DNA from: Chloroflexi bacterium HGW-Chloroflexi-9
Lineage (GTDB): Bacteria; Chloroflexota; Dehalococcoidia; UBA2979
Reading direction: 5' to 3'
DNA: 33,697 nucleotides
Assembly (NCBI GenBank): GCA_002840675.1
Contig: PHBR01000018.1
Span: forward strand, 1-33,697
Position 1 is the first letter of the stretch, and each line of letters starts with the position of its first letter. Below are positions 1 to 8,852 of the stretch, in pieces. The notes beneath the pieces are model-generated. The model was not told the origin of the DNA. It searched no databases and saw only the letters and a list, made by a program, of their open reading frames with translations. The translations under genes were made by a program, and so were the position numbers.

Positions 1-525
1 GAGCAGTTGCCACGGCTCCCGCGCGACCAGGGCGGCGCGCCGCTCCGCGAGTTGCGCGCGCAGCCACGGCTGCGCCCCGGCGGTGAAGCGGCGCCGGGCG
101 TCCTCGAACGCCGCGTAGAGCCGGTCGTCGCCGGCGACCAGGCGGGCGTCCAGCAGGGCCGTGAAGGTCTCCACGTTCGCCTTCGCCGCCTCCGTGACCT
201 GTGGGACGGTGCGGACGGAGTGCCCGACCTTCAGCGCGGCGTCCCAGAGCGGGTAGAGGACGCGCTTCGCGCGGTCCTCCGCGCCCCGCTCGACCAGCAG
301 CATGACGTCTACGTCCGAGTGCCGGGCCTGCTCACGGCGGCCGTAGCCGCCCACGGCGACGACCGCGAAGCCGGAGGTGTCCACGTCCGCCGAGAGGGCG
401 GCGAGCGCCTCGTCCAGCAGGTCGGTCAGGTAGGCGCAGAGATCGGCGCCGGCGATCGCGCAGGCGCGCTCGGATACGTCCGAGCGCGCCTGCATGAAGC
501 GCAGCAGCGCAGCGTGTGCGGACAC
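1..525 (-). CDS. glnD: [protein-PII] uridylyltransferase N-terminal part (partial, runs off window)
   Basis: Reverse-strand reading from GTG at 525 gives ...SGFAVVAVGGYGRREQARHSDVDVMLLVE..., the nucleotidyltransferase GGYGR...SDVD motif of GlnD; directly downstream of glnK. Not in the ORF track because it is truncated. Confidence 0.85.
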   Translation of the reverse strand, partial: MSAHAALLRFMQARSDVSERACAIAGADLCAYLTDLLDEALAALSADVDTSGFAVVAVGGYGRREQARHSDVDVMLLVERGAEDRAKRVLYPLWDAALKVGHSVRTVPQVTEAAKANVETFTALLDARLVAGDDRLYAAFEDARRRFTAGAQPWLRAQLAERRAALVAREPWQLL

Positions 526-531
526 GGGGGC

Positions 532-870
532 CTAGATGGCGTCCCGGCCGCGCTCGCCGGTGCGGATGCGGATGACATCCTCCACCGCCAGGACGGCGAT
601 CTTTCCGTCACCGATGGAGCCGGTGCGGGCCGTGGTCTCAATGGTGGAGATCACGGTCGGCGCCAGGGTGTCGTCCACCAGCACCTCGATCCGCACCTTC
701 GGGACCATGTCCACCTCGTACTCCGCGCCACGGTAGGTCTCCGTGTGGCCGGACTGGCGTCCGAAGCCCTGCGCGTTGATGGCGGTGAGGCCGGTCACGC
801 CCGCGCCCTTCAGCGCGTCGCGGACCTCGTCCAGCTTGAAGGGTGCGATGTAAGCAATCACCAGTTTCAT
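532..870 (-). CDS. glnK: Nitrogen regulatory protein P-II
   Basis: MKLVIAYIAPFKLDEVRDALKGAGVTGLTAINAQGFGRQSGHTETYRGAEYEVDMVPK; T-loop with the conserved Tyr (RGAEYEVD). Confidence 0.97.
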   Translation of the reverse strand: MKLVIAYIAPFKLDEVRDALKGAGVTGLTAINAQGFGRQSGHTETYRGAEYEVDMVPKVRIEVLVDDTLAPTVISTIETTARTGSIGDGKIAVLAVEDVIRIRTGERGRDAI

Positions 871-879
871 GATGTCCTC

Positions 880-2103
880 TTACTCGGCCATCACGTAGGA
901 CTGCTCCTCGTGGAGCGAGAGGTCCAGGCCGCTCTGTTCTTCCACCACGGTCACCCGCAGGCCCATGGTCATGTCCAGCACCTTGGCGAGGATAAAGGTC
1001 ATGCCGAAGGAGAATGCGAACGCGATCACGACGCTCAGCGCCTGCCGGCCGAACTGCTCGATTCCGGCGACGAACAGGCCGCCGCTGTAGAGCTCCTCGG
1101 CGAGCAGGCCGGTGAGCAGCGCGCCGATAATGCCGCCGACCAGGTGGACGGCGATGACGTCCAGCGAGTCGTCGAAGTTGAACATGAACTTCAGGCGCAG
1201 AGCCGAGAAGCAGATGAGGCCGGAGGCCGCGCCGATCGCCATCGCACCCAGCGGTCCGACGAAGCCGGCGGCCGGGGTGATGGCGACGAGGCCGGCGACC
1301 GCGCCAGAGACGAAGCCCAGGGTGGTCGGCTTCCCGTGCATCACCTGCTCTGCCAGGATCCAGACGGTCGCGGCGACGGCCGCGGCGATCTGGGTGGTGA
1401 GGAAGGCGTTGCCCGCGAACTCGTCCGCGTTGAAAGCGGAGCCGGCGTTGAAGCCAAACCAGCCGAACCAGAGCATGCCCGCACCAAGGATCGTGAGCGG
1501 GAGCGAGTGCGGGCGGATCGCCTGCTGGCGCCAGCCCGTGCGCTTGCCCAGCACCAGCAGCAGCGCCAGCGCCGCGGCGCCAGCGTTGATGTGAACCACG
1601 AGGCCACCCGCGAAGTCGAACGCGCCGACCTGGTCGGCGATGAAGCCGCCGCCCCACACCCAGTGGGCCATGGGGGCGTAGACGATGATCGACCAGATCG
1701 CGACGAAGACCGCCCAGGTGGTGAACTTCATGCGTTCCGCGATCGCGCCCGAGATCAGGGCAGGGGTGATGATCGCGAACATCAACTGGAACATCATCTG
1801 CACGTTGTCCGGGTACGGCAGACCAAAGTGGTCGTTGCTCATGCCCAGTTCGCGCAGGCCCCAGAGGTCGAAGTTGCCGATGACGTTGTAGCCACCGATC
1901 TCCACCGCGCCGCTGAAGGCGAGCGATGCTCCGACCAGGACCCAGGTGATGGTGACGATACCCATCGCCACGTAGTTCTTCATCAGCATCCCGAGCACGT
2001 TCTTGGAGCGGACCATGCCGCCGTAGAAGAACGCGAGGCCCGGGGTCATGAAGAGGACGAGCGCGCAGCTCGTCAGCATCCACGCCGTTGCTCCGCTATC
2101 CAT
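880..2103 (-). CDS. amt: Ammonium transporter (Amt/MEP family)
   Basis: MDSGATAWMLTSCALVLFMTPGLAFFYGGMVRSKNVLGMLMKNY..., typical Amt N-terminus and multi-TM profile; adjacent to glnK. Confidence 0.97.
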   Translation of the reverse strand: MDSGATAWMLTSCALVLFMTPGLAFFYGGMVRSKNVLGMLMKNYVAMGIVTITWVLVGASLAFSGAVEIGGYNVIGNFDLWGLRELGMSNDHFGLPYPDNVQMMFQLMFAIITPALISGAIAERMKFTTWAVFVAIWSIIVYAPMAHWVWGGGFIADQVGAFDFAGGLVVHINAGAAALALLLVLGKRTGWRQQAIRPHSLPLTILGAGMLWFGWFGFNAGSAFNADEFAGNAFLTTQIAAAVAATVWILAEQVMHGKPTTLGFVSGAVAGLVAITPAAGFVGPLGAMAIGAASGLICFSALRLKFMFNFDDSLDVIAVHLVGGIIGALLTGLLAEELYSGGLFVAGIEQFGRQALSVVIAFAFSFGMTFILAKVLDMTMGLRVTVVEEQSGLDLSLHEEQSYVMAE

Positions 2104-2375
2104 TCGTCCACCCTCCCAGGGGAACCGGCCCGCTTCGTTACGGGGCGATGATCAGACTCTCTGCGCCGTGTGTCCCGAGAATGTCGGTCGTGTTACATCC
2201 ACGTTTCGTACCGCCGGGCGGCCGCGGGGGCGTGGGCAGCGCCGCGGAGGATCGCGGGCGGGGGGATGAGCCGGTAGAATCCGCATACTCCCCGACCTGG
2301 ACCACCCCTGGACCGGAGCGCGACGCCATTCCGCCAGCACGCCCCGCCGCCGTCGCTCGCCCTCGCGCCCCCGGC

Positions 2376-3320
<945 letters not shown>

Positions 3321-3720
3321 AGCCGGAGCCACGTCTCCAGGTCCTCAAGTTCGACCGCCTTGCCCGCCGCCTGCAGCCACGAGCGCATGTGACCGCTGAA
3401 CCCGGCGCCGTGGAACACCACGATTCCCGGGATCGGCCACGCAGCGATGTCATCGATGGTCGCGGGGATCTTCTCCTCCGCCGATCCGGAGACGCGCTGG
3501 TACTTCACCTCGATGCCGAGCGAGCGGCGCAACGTGGGGTCGGTCACGACCAGGTCGATACGTCGCCGCGCGCCCCAGAGCCGCCGGCCGACGTAGACCT
3601 CCGTCTCCACGTCCAGGCCCAGGTCGCGCGCGATCTGGGTGCAGGCGGCGACCAGCGACTGCCAGGAGGTCGGGTCGAAAAAGTGCCCCTGCTCGCCGGA
3701 CGGCTTCGTTGCTCGCGGCA

Positions 3721-4788
3721 TCAGCCGGCCGCCATCGCCGGGACACCCAGGCCGGCCGCCGTCTCCTCCAGCTGGCGCAGCGTCTCGTCGTCCAGCGGAA
3801 TGCCGGAGGCCAGGCGTTCCGCCATCCGGCAGCGCTCCGGCTCACCGGCGAGCAGCACCTCGTCGTGGCCGGGGGCATATGGCGGCTCGGTCACGTGCGC
3901 GGCCAGCGCCTCGTACATCTCGCGCCACGCCTCAGGCTCCGTGAAGCGGCCGAGGTCGAACGCGATCAGCCAGACGCCGTTCGTGCCACGGGCGCCCTCG
4001 ACCGCGGTGCCGGAACCGGAGAGCGCGCCGGAGAGTAGTTCGATCGCCAGGTTCAGCCCGAAGCCCTTGTAGCCGCCGACCGGCCCGCCCACGGGGAGGA
4101 GCGCGCCCGGCTTCGGGTTATCGCCGGTGCCGTAAAAGTCGCGCGCGTCGGTGGTCGGTCGCCCGTCGCCATCGATGATGTCGCCGGGCGGGACGGGTGT
4201 GTTGCGGTTCACGGCGACCTTCAGTTTGCCCTCCGCGATCACGGAAGTCGCCATGTCCAGCACGAACGGCTTTGCGGGGTCGCCGGACGGCAGCGCGATC
4301 ATCAGCGGGTTCGTGCCGGTGCGGCGGTGCCCGCCGCCGAACGCCGCCGTCAGGCGGACGCCCGGCGAGTTCACGCCGCCCATCGCACCGAGGCCGGCGG
4401 CGACGGCCTGCTCCCCGTACGCGCCCACCCGGCCGATGTGGCCGGTGTTGAAGCAGGAGACGAACGCCACGCCCGCCTCGCGCGCCTTCGCGATCGCGAT
4501 CTCCGTGGCGCGTATCGCGACCACCGGCCCCAGGTTCATGCCGCCATCGATCAGCGCGGTCGCGCCGGACTCGCGAGCGATGGTCGTTGGGGCGCCCGGC
4601 CGGAGCACGCCGTCCTTCGCGAGCGCGACATAACCCGGAACGCGGATCACGCCGTGCGAGTCGTGCCCCCGCAGGTTCGCGCCGACGAGGTGGGCCGCGA
4701 CCGTCCGCGCCTCGTCCGGCGGGGAGCCGGCCGCCTCGAAGATCGCGGCGACGTGGTCCTCCAGCGCGCCGGCGGGGACGGACGGCAC
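3721..4788 (-). CDS. Malate/L-lactate dehydrogenase family (Ldh_2) oxidoreductase
   Basis: HDSHGVIRVPGYV, FNTGHIGRVGAYGEQA, GGYKGFGLNLAIELLSGALSG are family signatures. GTG start at 4788 avoids overlap with the upstream aldolase (ORF open from 4842). Confidence 0.92.
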   Translation of the reverse strand: MPSVPAGALEDHVAAIFEAAGSPPDEARTVAAHLVGANLRGHDSHGVIRVPGYVALAKDGVLRPGAPTTIARESGATALIDGGMNLGPVVAIRATEIAIAKAREAGVAFVSCFNTGHIGRVGAYGEQAVAAGLGAMGGVNSPGVRLTAAFGGGHRRTGTNPLMIALPSGDPAKPFVLDMATSVIAEGKLKVAVNRNTPVPPGDIIDGDGRPTTDARDFYGTGDNPKPGALLPVGGPVGGYKGFGLNLAIELLSGALSGSGTAVEGARGTNGVWLIAFDLGRFTEPEAWREMYEALAAHVTEPPYAPGHDEVLLAGEPERCRMAERLASGIPLDDETLRQLEETAAGLGVPAMAAG

Positions 4789-4792
4789 CTCG

Positions 4793-5584
4793 CTAGGCCT
4801 CCGGCTCCACGCGCGGGGTGCCGGTGTCGCCACGGGCGGCACCGAGGTCGGCGGCGGCCTTGGCGCGCATGAAGCCCATGTCGGAGCCCAGCGTCACCAT
4901 CTGGAAGCCGGCTTTCAGCCACTTCGTCGTGAACTCCAGGCTGCCGGTGTGCATGCCGGGTGCGACGCCGTGGCGGCGGCAGGCCTCGTAGATCTGCATG
5001 CACATCGCCTCGTGGCGCGGGTCGCGGTTATCGCCCGTGGGCGCGAGGTCGAGCGCGTACGCGAGGTCGCTGGGGCCGATGTAGGCGCAGTCCAGCCCCG
5101 GCACCGAGAGAATCTCGTCCAGGTTCTCGATGCCCTCTTTCGTCTCGATCATGCCGATGATCGCGACTTCGTCGTTGGCGTGGGCCTGGTAGTCGGAGCC
5201 GGCGTACAGGGTGGCGCGCGCCGGGCCGGAGGAGCGGCCGCCGGCCGGCGGGTACTTCGCGGCCCAGACGGCACGGCGGGCCTCCTCCGCGTTGTTGATG
5301 AGCGGCACCACCACGCCGTACGCGCCGGCGTCCAGCACCTTCATGATCACGGAGGGCTCGTTCCACGGGACGCGCACGAAGGGGATCGTGGCGGTGGTGG
5401 AGATCGCACGCAGCATGTGCTGAGCGTCGGAGTAGTCGATCAGGCCGTGCTGCATGTCCACGCAGAGCCAGTCGAAGCCCACGTTCGCCATGACCTCGGT
5501 GGCGTGGGCGTCCGGGCTGGCAAGCCAGGCGCCGACGGTCTGCTTGCCGGCGCGCCAGGCGCGCAGAGTCGTGTTCGGTCGCAT
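4793..5584 (-). CDS. HpcH/HpaI aldolase family protein
   Basis: GAWLASPDAHATEVMANVGFDWLCVDMQHGLIDY..., VPWNEPSVIMKVLDAGAYGVVVPLINNAEEA..., IGMIETKEGIENLDEILSVPGLDCAYIGPSDLA. Confidence 0.94.
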   Translation of the reverse strand: MRPNTTLRAWRAGKQTVGAWLASPDAHATEVMANVGFDWLCVDMQHGLIDYSDAQHMLRAISTTATIPFVRVPWNEPSVIMKVLDAGAYGVVVPLINNAEEARRAVWAAKYPPAGGRSSGPARATLYAGSDYQAHANDEVAIIGMIETKEGIENLDEILSVPGLDCAYIGPSDLAYALDLAPTGDNRDPRHEAMCMQIYEACRRHGVAPGMHTGSLEFTTKWLKAGFQMVTLGSDMGFMRAKAAADLGAARGDTGTPRVEPEA

Positions 5585-5612
5585 GGAGGCGGTCCTTCCG
5601 GCTCGTCAGACC

Positions 5613-6635
5613 TCAGCGCAGGGCGCGCTTCGGCGTGACCTCGTGTCGATTCGGGATGGTGGCGAACTCGTCCGGCCAGCGGCCCTCCATGAAGGCGACC
5701 ACCGTCCGGCCGATGCGCTCTTTGATGTGGCGGTTGGACCGCTCCGAGTAGAACGCCGAGTGAGGCGTCAGCACGACGTTGTCGAAGCCGACGAGCGGCG
5801 ACAGCGGAGGTACCGGCTCCACCTCGAACACGTCGATGCCGGCACCACCCAGCCGGCCTTCGCGCAGCGCCTCCACCAGCGCCGCCTCCTCCACGATCGG
5901 CCCGCGCGCGGTGTTCACGAGGATGGCGCCGGGGCGCATGCGCGCGAACTGCTCACGCGAGAAGAGGTGGTGCGTGTCCGGGGTCAGCGGCGCGTGGATC
6001 GAGATGTGGTCGGAGTCCTCCAGCAGCGCGTCCAGCGTCGGCGCGCGCTCCACGCCGTGCTCCGCGAAGACGGAGTCGGGCAGGTACGGGTCGAACGCCA
6101 GCACGCGCATGTCCATCGCCAGCGCGCGGCGCGCCATGTGCCTCCCGATGTTCCCGAACGCCACGATGCCCAGCGTCTGGCCGGTGAGCGGTGGCGAGAT
6201 CGGCAGCGGGACGCCTCGGTAGGCGCCGTTGCGGATCGAGCGGTCGTGCAGCACGACCTTGCGGGCGACGGCGAGGAGCAGCATGAGGGCGTGGTTCGCG
6301 ACCTCCGGCTGGCAGAAATCCGGGTAGTGCGCGACCACGACGCCGTGCCGGGTCGCCGCGTCGACATCGAGCGTGTCGATGCCGACGCCGTAGCGGATGA
6401 TCAACTCCAGCCCGGGGACCTGCTCCAGCAGCGGCCCGTCGATGCGGGCGCTGCCCACCAGCACGGCCTGGGCGTCGCGGAGCAGGGTGGCGCGTTCCTC
6501 CTGCGAGGAGGCACGCTGCACCAGTACGCGCCCGCCCGCCGGCTCGATGATCGAGCGTTCGATCTCGAACCAGGCGGGGTCCGCGGACTCCGTCTGGACG
6601 GCGAGGAACGGTGCCGCTGCCCCCTGGTTGGCCAT
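5613..6635 (-). CDS. D-isomer specific 2-hydroxyacid dehydrogenase (CtBP/SerA-like)
   Basis: RYGVGIDTLDVDAATRHGVVVAHYPDFC, TLGIVAFGNIGRHMARRA, ILVNTARGPIVEEAALVEAL, DVFEVEPVPPLSPLVGFDNVVLTPHSAFYS. Start MANQGAAAPF at 6635. Confidence 0.92.
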   Translation of the reverse strand: MANQGAAAPFLAVQTESADPAWFEIERSIIEPAGGRVLVQRASSQEERATLLRDAQAVLVGSARIDGPLLEQVPGLELIIRYGVGIDTLDVDAATRHGVVVAHYPDFCQPEVANHALMLLLAVARKVVLHDRSIRNGAYRGVPLPISPPLTGQTLGIVAFGNIGRHMARRALAMDMRVLAFDPYLPDSVFAEHGVERAPTLDALLEDSDHISIHAPLTPDTHHLFSREQFARMRPGAILVNTARGPIVEEAALVEALREGRLGGAGIDVFEVEPVPPLSPLVGFDNVVLTPHSAFYSERSNRHIKERIGRTVVAFMEGRWPDEFATIPNRHEVTPKRALR

Positions 6636-6765
6636 GCGCCGGAGCATACACGGGTCGGACGCGCCCCCGGCCCCAGGCCGGCCCGCGAGTGCCGCCGTAC
6701 GAGGGCGGCTGGCCGCTCTCCGCGCTAGACTCAGCCTGCGGTGGGTTACTTCGGGAGGGTCTGAC

Positions 6766-6978
6766 GTGAACGACGAACTGCTGGCTCGCATCCTCGATCA
6801 CCTCGAGGGGGACGACTTCGACCTGGACGACGATGACAACGCTGACGGGTTCGACCTCCCCGCCTTCCAGCGCAACCACACCCTTCCCCGCTGGCTGGCG
6901 CAGTGGCCCGACTACTCCTGGGCGCGCCAGCAGTTCGAGGACGCTCGCGAGGTCCGCGACTGGGGGCTCACCGACTAG
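6766..6978 (+). CDS. Small acidic hypothetical protein (70 aa)
   Basis: GTG at 6766 behind GGGAGGG; VNDELLARILDHLEGDDFDLDDDDNADGFDLPAFQRNHTLPRWLAQWPDYSWARQQFEDAREVRDWGLTD*. Fills the gap to ogt. Confidence 0.65.
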   Translation: MNDELLARILDHLEGDDFDLDDDDNADGFDLPAFQRNHTLPRWLAQWPDYSWARQQFEDAREVRDWGLTD

Positions 6979-7025
6979 AGACTCCCCGACGGGCGGTCTA
7001 GAGCCGCCGGAGATCAGGTGCCGTG

Positions 7026-7574
7026 ATGGCGTACTACGACCTGCTTGAATCCCCCGTGGGGACGGTGTTTGTCGGCGGTTCCGCCGAGGGCATCCACCGC
7101 GTGGATTTCGGGGGCGGGGACCGCGAACTCGACTGGTTCCTCGGACGGCTCGCCGTCGAGGCCGGCGTCCCGCTGGACGACGTGCGCCGCGACCCGGTCG
7201 CGGCCGCCGAGGCGACCCGGCAGTTGCACGAGTACTTCGCCGGCGAACGCACCACGTTCGACCTGCCGCTCGCGCCCCGCGGTACCGAGTTCCAGCGCCG
7301 CGTGTGGATGGCGCTGCGGGAGATCCCCGCGGGCGAGACGCGCTCCTACGGCCAGATCGCGGCCCGCCTCGGCCAGCCCACGGCATCGAGGGCGGTCGGC
7401 GCGGCGAACGGGCAGAACCCGCTGGCCGTGGTTGTACCCTGCCACCGCGTGGTCGGCGCCAACGGGACGCTGACCGGCTACGCCGGGGGCCTGGACCGCA
7501 AGGCCTGGCTCCTGGACCACGAGGCCCGCGCGCTGCCGCTGTTTGCGGCGGCAGCCGGCATGGGGAGGAACTAG
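7026..7574 (+). CDS. ogt: Methylated-DNA--[protein]-cysteine S-methyltransferase
   Basis: [33 protein letters not shown] with active-site PCHRV; alternative GTG start at 7023. Confidence 0.95.
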   Translation: MAYYDLLESPVGTVFVGGSAEGIHRVDFGGGDRELDWFLGRLAVEAGVPLDDVRRDPVAAAEATRQLHEYFAGERTTFDLPLAPRGTEFQRRVWMALREIPAGETRSYGQIAARLGQPTASRAVGAANGQNPLAVVVPCHRVVGANGTLTGYAGGLDRKAWLLDHEARALPLFAAAAGMGRN

Positions 7575-7577
7575 TAC

Positions 7578-8363
7578 ATGGCGAAGCCACTCGAAGGTCG
7601 TGTCGCACTGGTCACCGGGGCCAGCCGCGGGATTGGTGAATACGTCTCGCGCGCCCTCGCGGAGGCCGGCGCGAAGGTCGCCATCGCCGCGCGCACGGAG
7701 GAGGTCAGCGACCCCCGCCTGCCCGGCACGATTCACACGGTCGCGCAGGCGATCCGTGACGCCGGTGGCCAGGCGATGGGCGTCCGCATGGACGTCCGCG
7801 ACGGCGACAGTATTGCCGAGGGCGTGAAGAAGGTCGTCGACGAGTGGGGCAAGATCGACATCCTCGTCAACAACGCCGCCATCCTCGTGCCCGGCACGAT
7901 TGAGAGCGTGCAGGACCGCCACCTGGACCTGATCTGGCAGGTCGACCTGCGCGGGCCGTTGCTGCTGATGAAGCACGTGGTCCCGATGATGAAGAAGGCC
8001 GGCCAGGGCCACATCATCAACGTCTCCTCGCGCGCGGGCGTGTTCCCCGGCCCCGGCCCCTACAAGGAGGTCCGCGGCGGTGGCGCGTTCTACGGCATGG
8101 TGAAGGCCGGCCTGGAGCGCTTCTCGCAGGCACTCGCGATGGAGCTGCAGGACGACAACATCTCCGTGAACGTGCTGTCCCCGGACGGCCGCATCAAGAC
8201 GCCGGGCAACATCTGGGCGCAGAACGACCGTGAGAACCCGAACCTGGACTTCGAGGAAGCCTGGGAGATGGGCAAGGGCGTCGCCTGGATCTGCCAGCAG
8301 GGCGTGGAGTTCACCGGCCAGATCCGCTTCGACAAGGAACTCTGCGCCGAGAAGGGCCTCTAG
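7578..8363 (+). CDS. SDR family NAD(P)-dependent oxidoreductase
   Basis: VALVTGASRGIGEY (TGxxxGIG), NNAA, YGMVK active site. Confidence 0.95.
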   Translation: MAKPLEGRVALVTGASRGIGEYVSRALAEAGAKVAIAARTEEVSDPRLPGTIHTVAQAIRDAGGQAMGVRMDVRDGDSIAEGVKKVVDEWGKIDILVNNAAILVPGTIESVQDRHLDLIWQVDLRGPLLLMKHVVPMMKKAGQGHIINVSSRAGVFPGPGPYKEVRGGGAFYGMVKAGLERFSQALAMELQDDNISVNVLSPDGRIKTPGNIWAQNDRENPNLDFEEAWEMGKGVAWICQQGVEFTGQIRFDKELCAEKGL

Positions 8364-8366
8364 GCG

Positions 8367-8852
8367 CTGGACCGGCCGCTTCGCCTCGCCGACCGCTGGT
8401 TCCGCCTGCTCGGGGTCGTCACCCTCGGGCTGCTCGGCGCCACGGCGGTGTTGCTCGCGACGGGCAACGAGGCGTGGCGGCCGGTCTTCGCCTTCGCCCA
8501 CCTGGCGGCGCTCCTCGGCCTCGCCCCGCTCGGCGTGATGCTAGTCCGGCACGCGGTCCGCCAGACCCGTGCGACCGAGGATGGCCCGCTGCTCCCGGCG
8601 CTGGTGGGCCGCTACCCGCAGGTGGTGTTCTTGCTGGCCGCGGTGGTGCTCACAATCACCGTGTCGCTCATGAACTTCGAGGACGGCATCCGCTGGCTGC
8701 GGCGGGTGGCGAACCTCAGCACCGTCGCGATCGTGCTGGTGCTGGTCGCGCGCTACCTGCGCTGGGCGCGTGACCCCTCGGCGGCTACGCCCGTGCCCGC
8801 GAGGCGAGGCCGGCGGCCGGCTACGCGGAGCGGCGGGCCTCGAAGGCGCTGA
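8367..8852 (+). CDS. Small multi-pass membrane protein, hypothetical
   Basis: Hydrophobic segments LGVVTLGLLGATAVLLAT, AHLAALLGLAPLGVMLV, VVFLLAAVVLTITVSL, LSTVAIVLVLVARYL. Frame open from just after the SDR stop; start (CTG 8367 or an internal GTG/ATG) uncertain. Confidence 0.6.
   Translation: MDRPLRLADRWFRLLGVVTLGLLGATAVLLATGNEAWRPVFAFAHLAALLGLAPLGVMLVRHAVRQTRATEDGPLLPALVGRYPQVVFLLAAVVLTITVSLMNFEDGIRWLRRVANLSTVAIVLVLVARYLRWARDPSAATPVPARRGRRPATRSGGPRRR

Noticed and set aside
7-2151. 714-aa plus-strand ORF antisense to glnD/glnK/amt
   Set aside because: Shadow ORF from high GC at third codon positions; low-complexity Arg/Glu/His/Asp-rich translation and fully antisense to recognisable genes. 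The same applies to 638..2083 -, 2193..3332 -, 5454..6728 +, 7014..8501 -, 8770..9534 +, 23813..25141 + and 28852..30726 -.
2088-2375. Long N-terminal extension of the methylase ORF
   Set aside because: Pro/Arg/Gly-rich, overlaps the amt promoter region and precedes the conserved FLKWAGGKG core; likely non-coding, though the exact start is uncertain.
6691-6709. gccgcc...ggcggc inverted repeat in the divergent spacer before the 70-aa protein
   Set aside because: Short GC-only arms of this kind are expected by chance in such GC-rich sequence; no tail or phasing to support a site.
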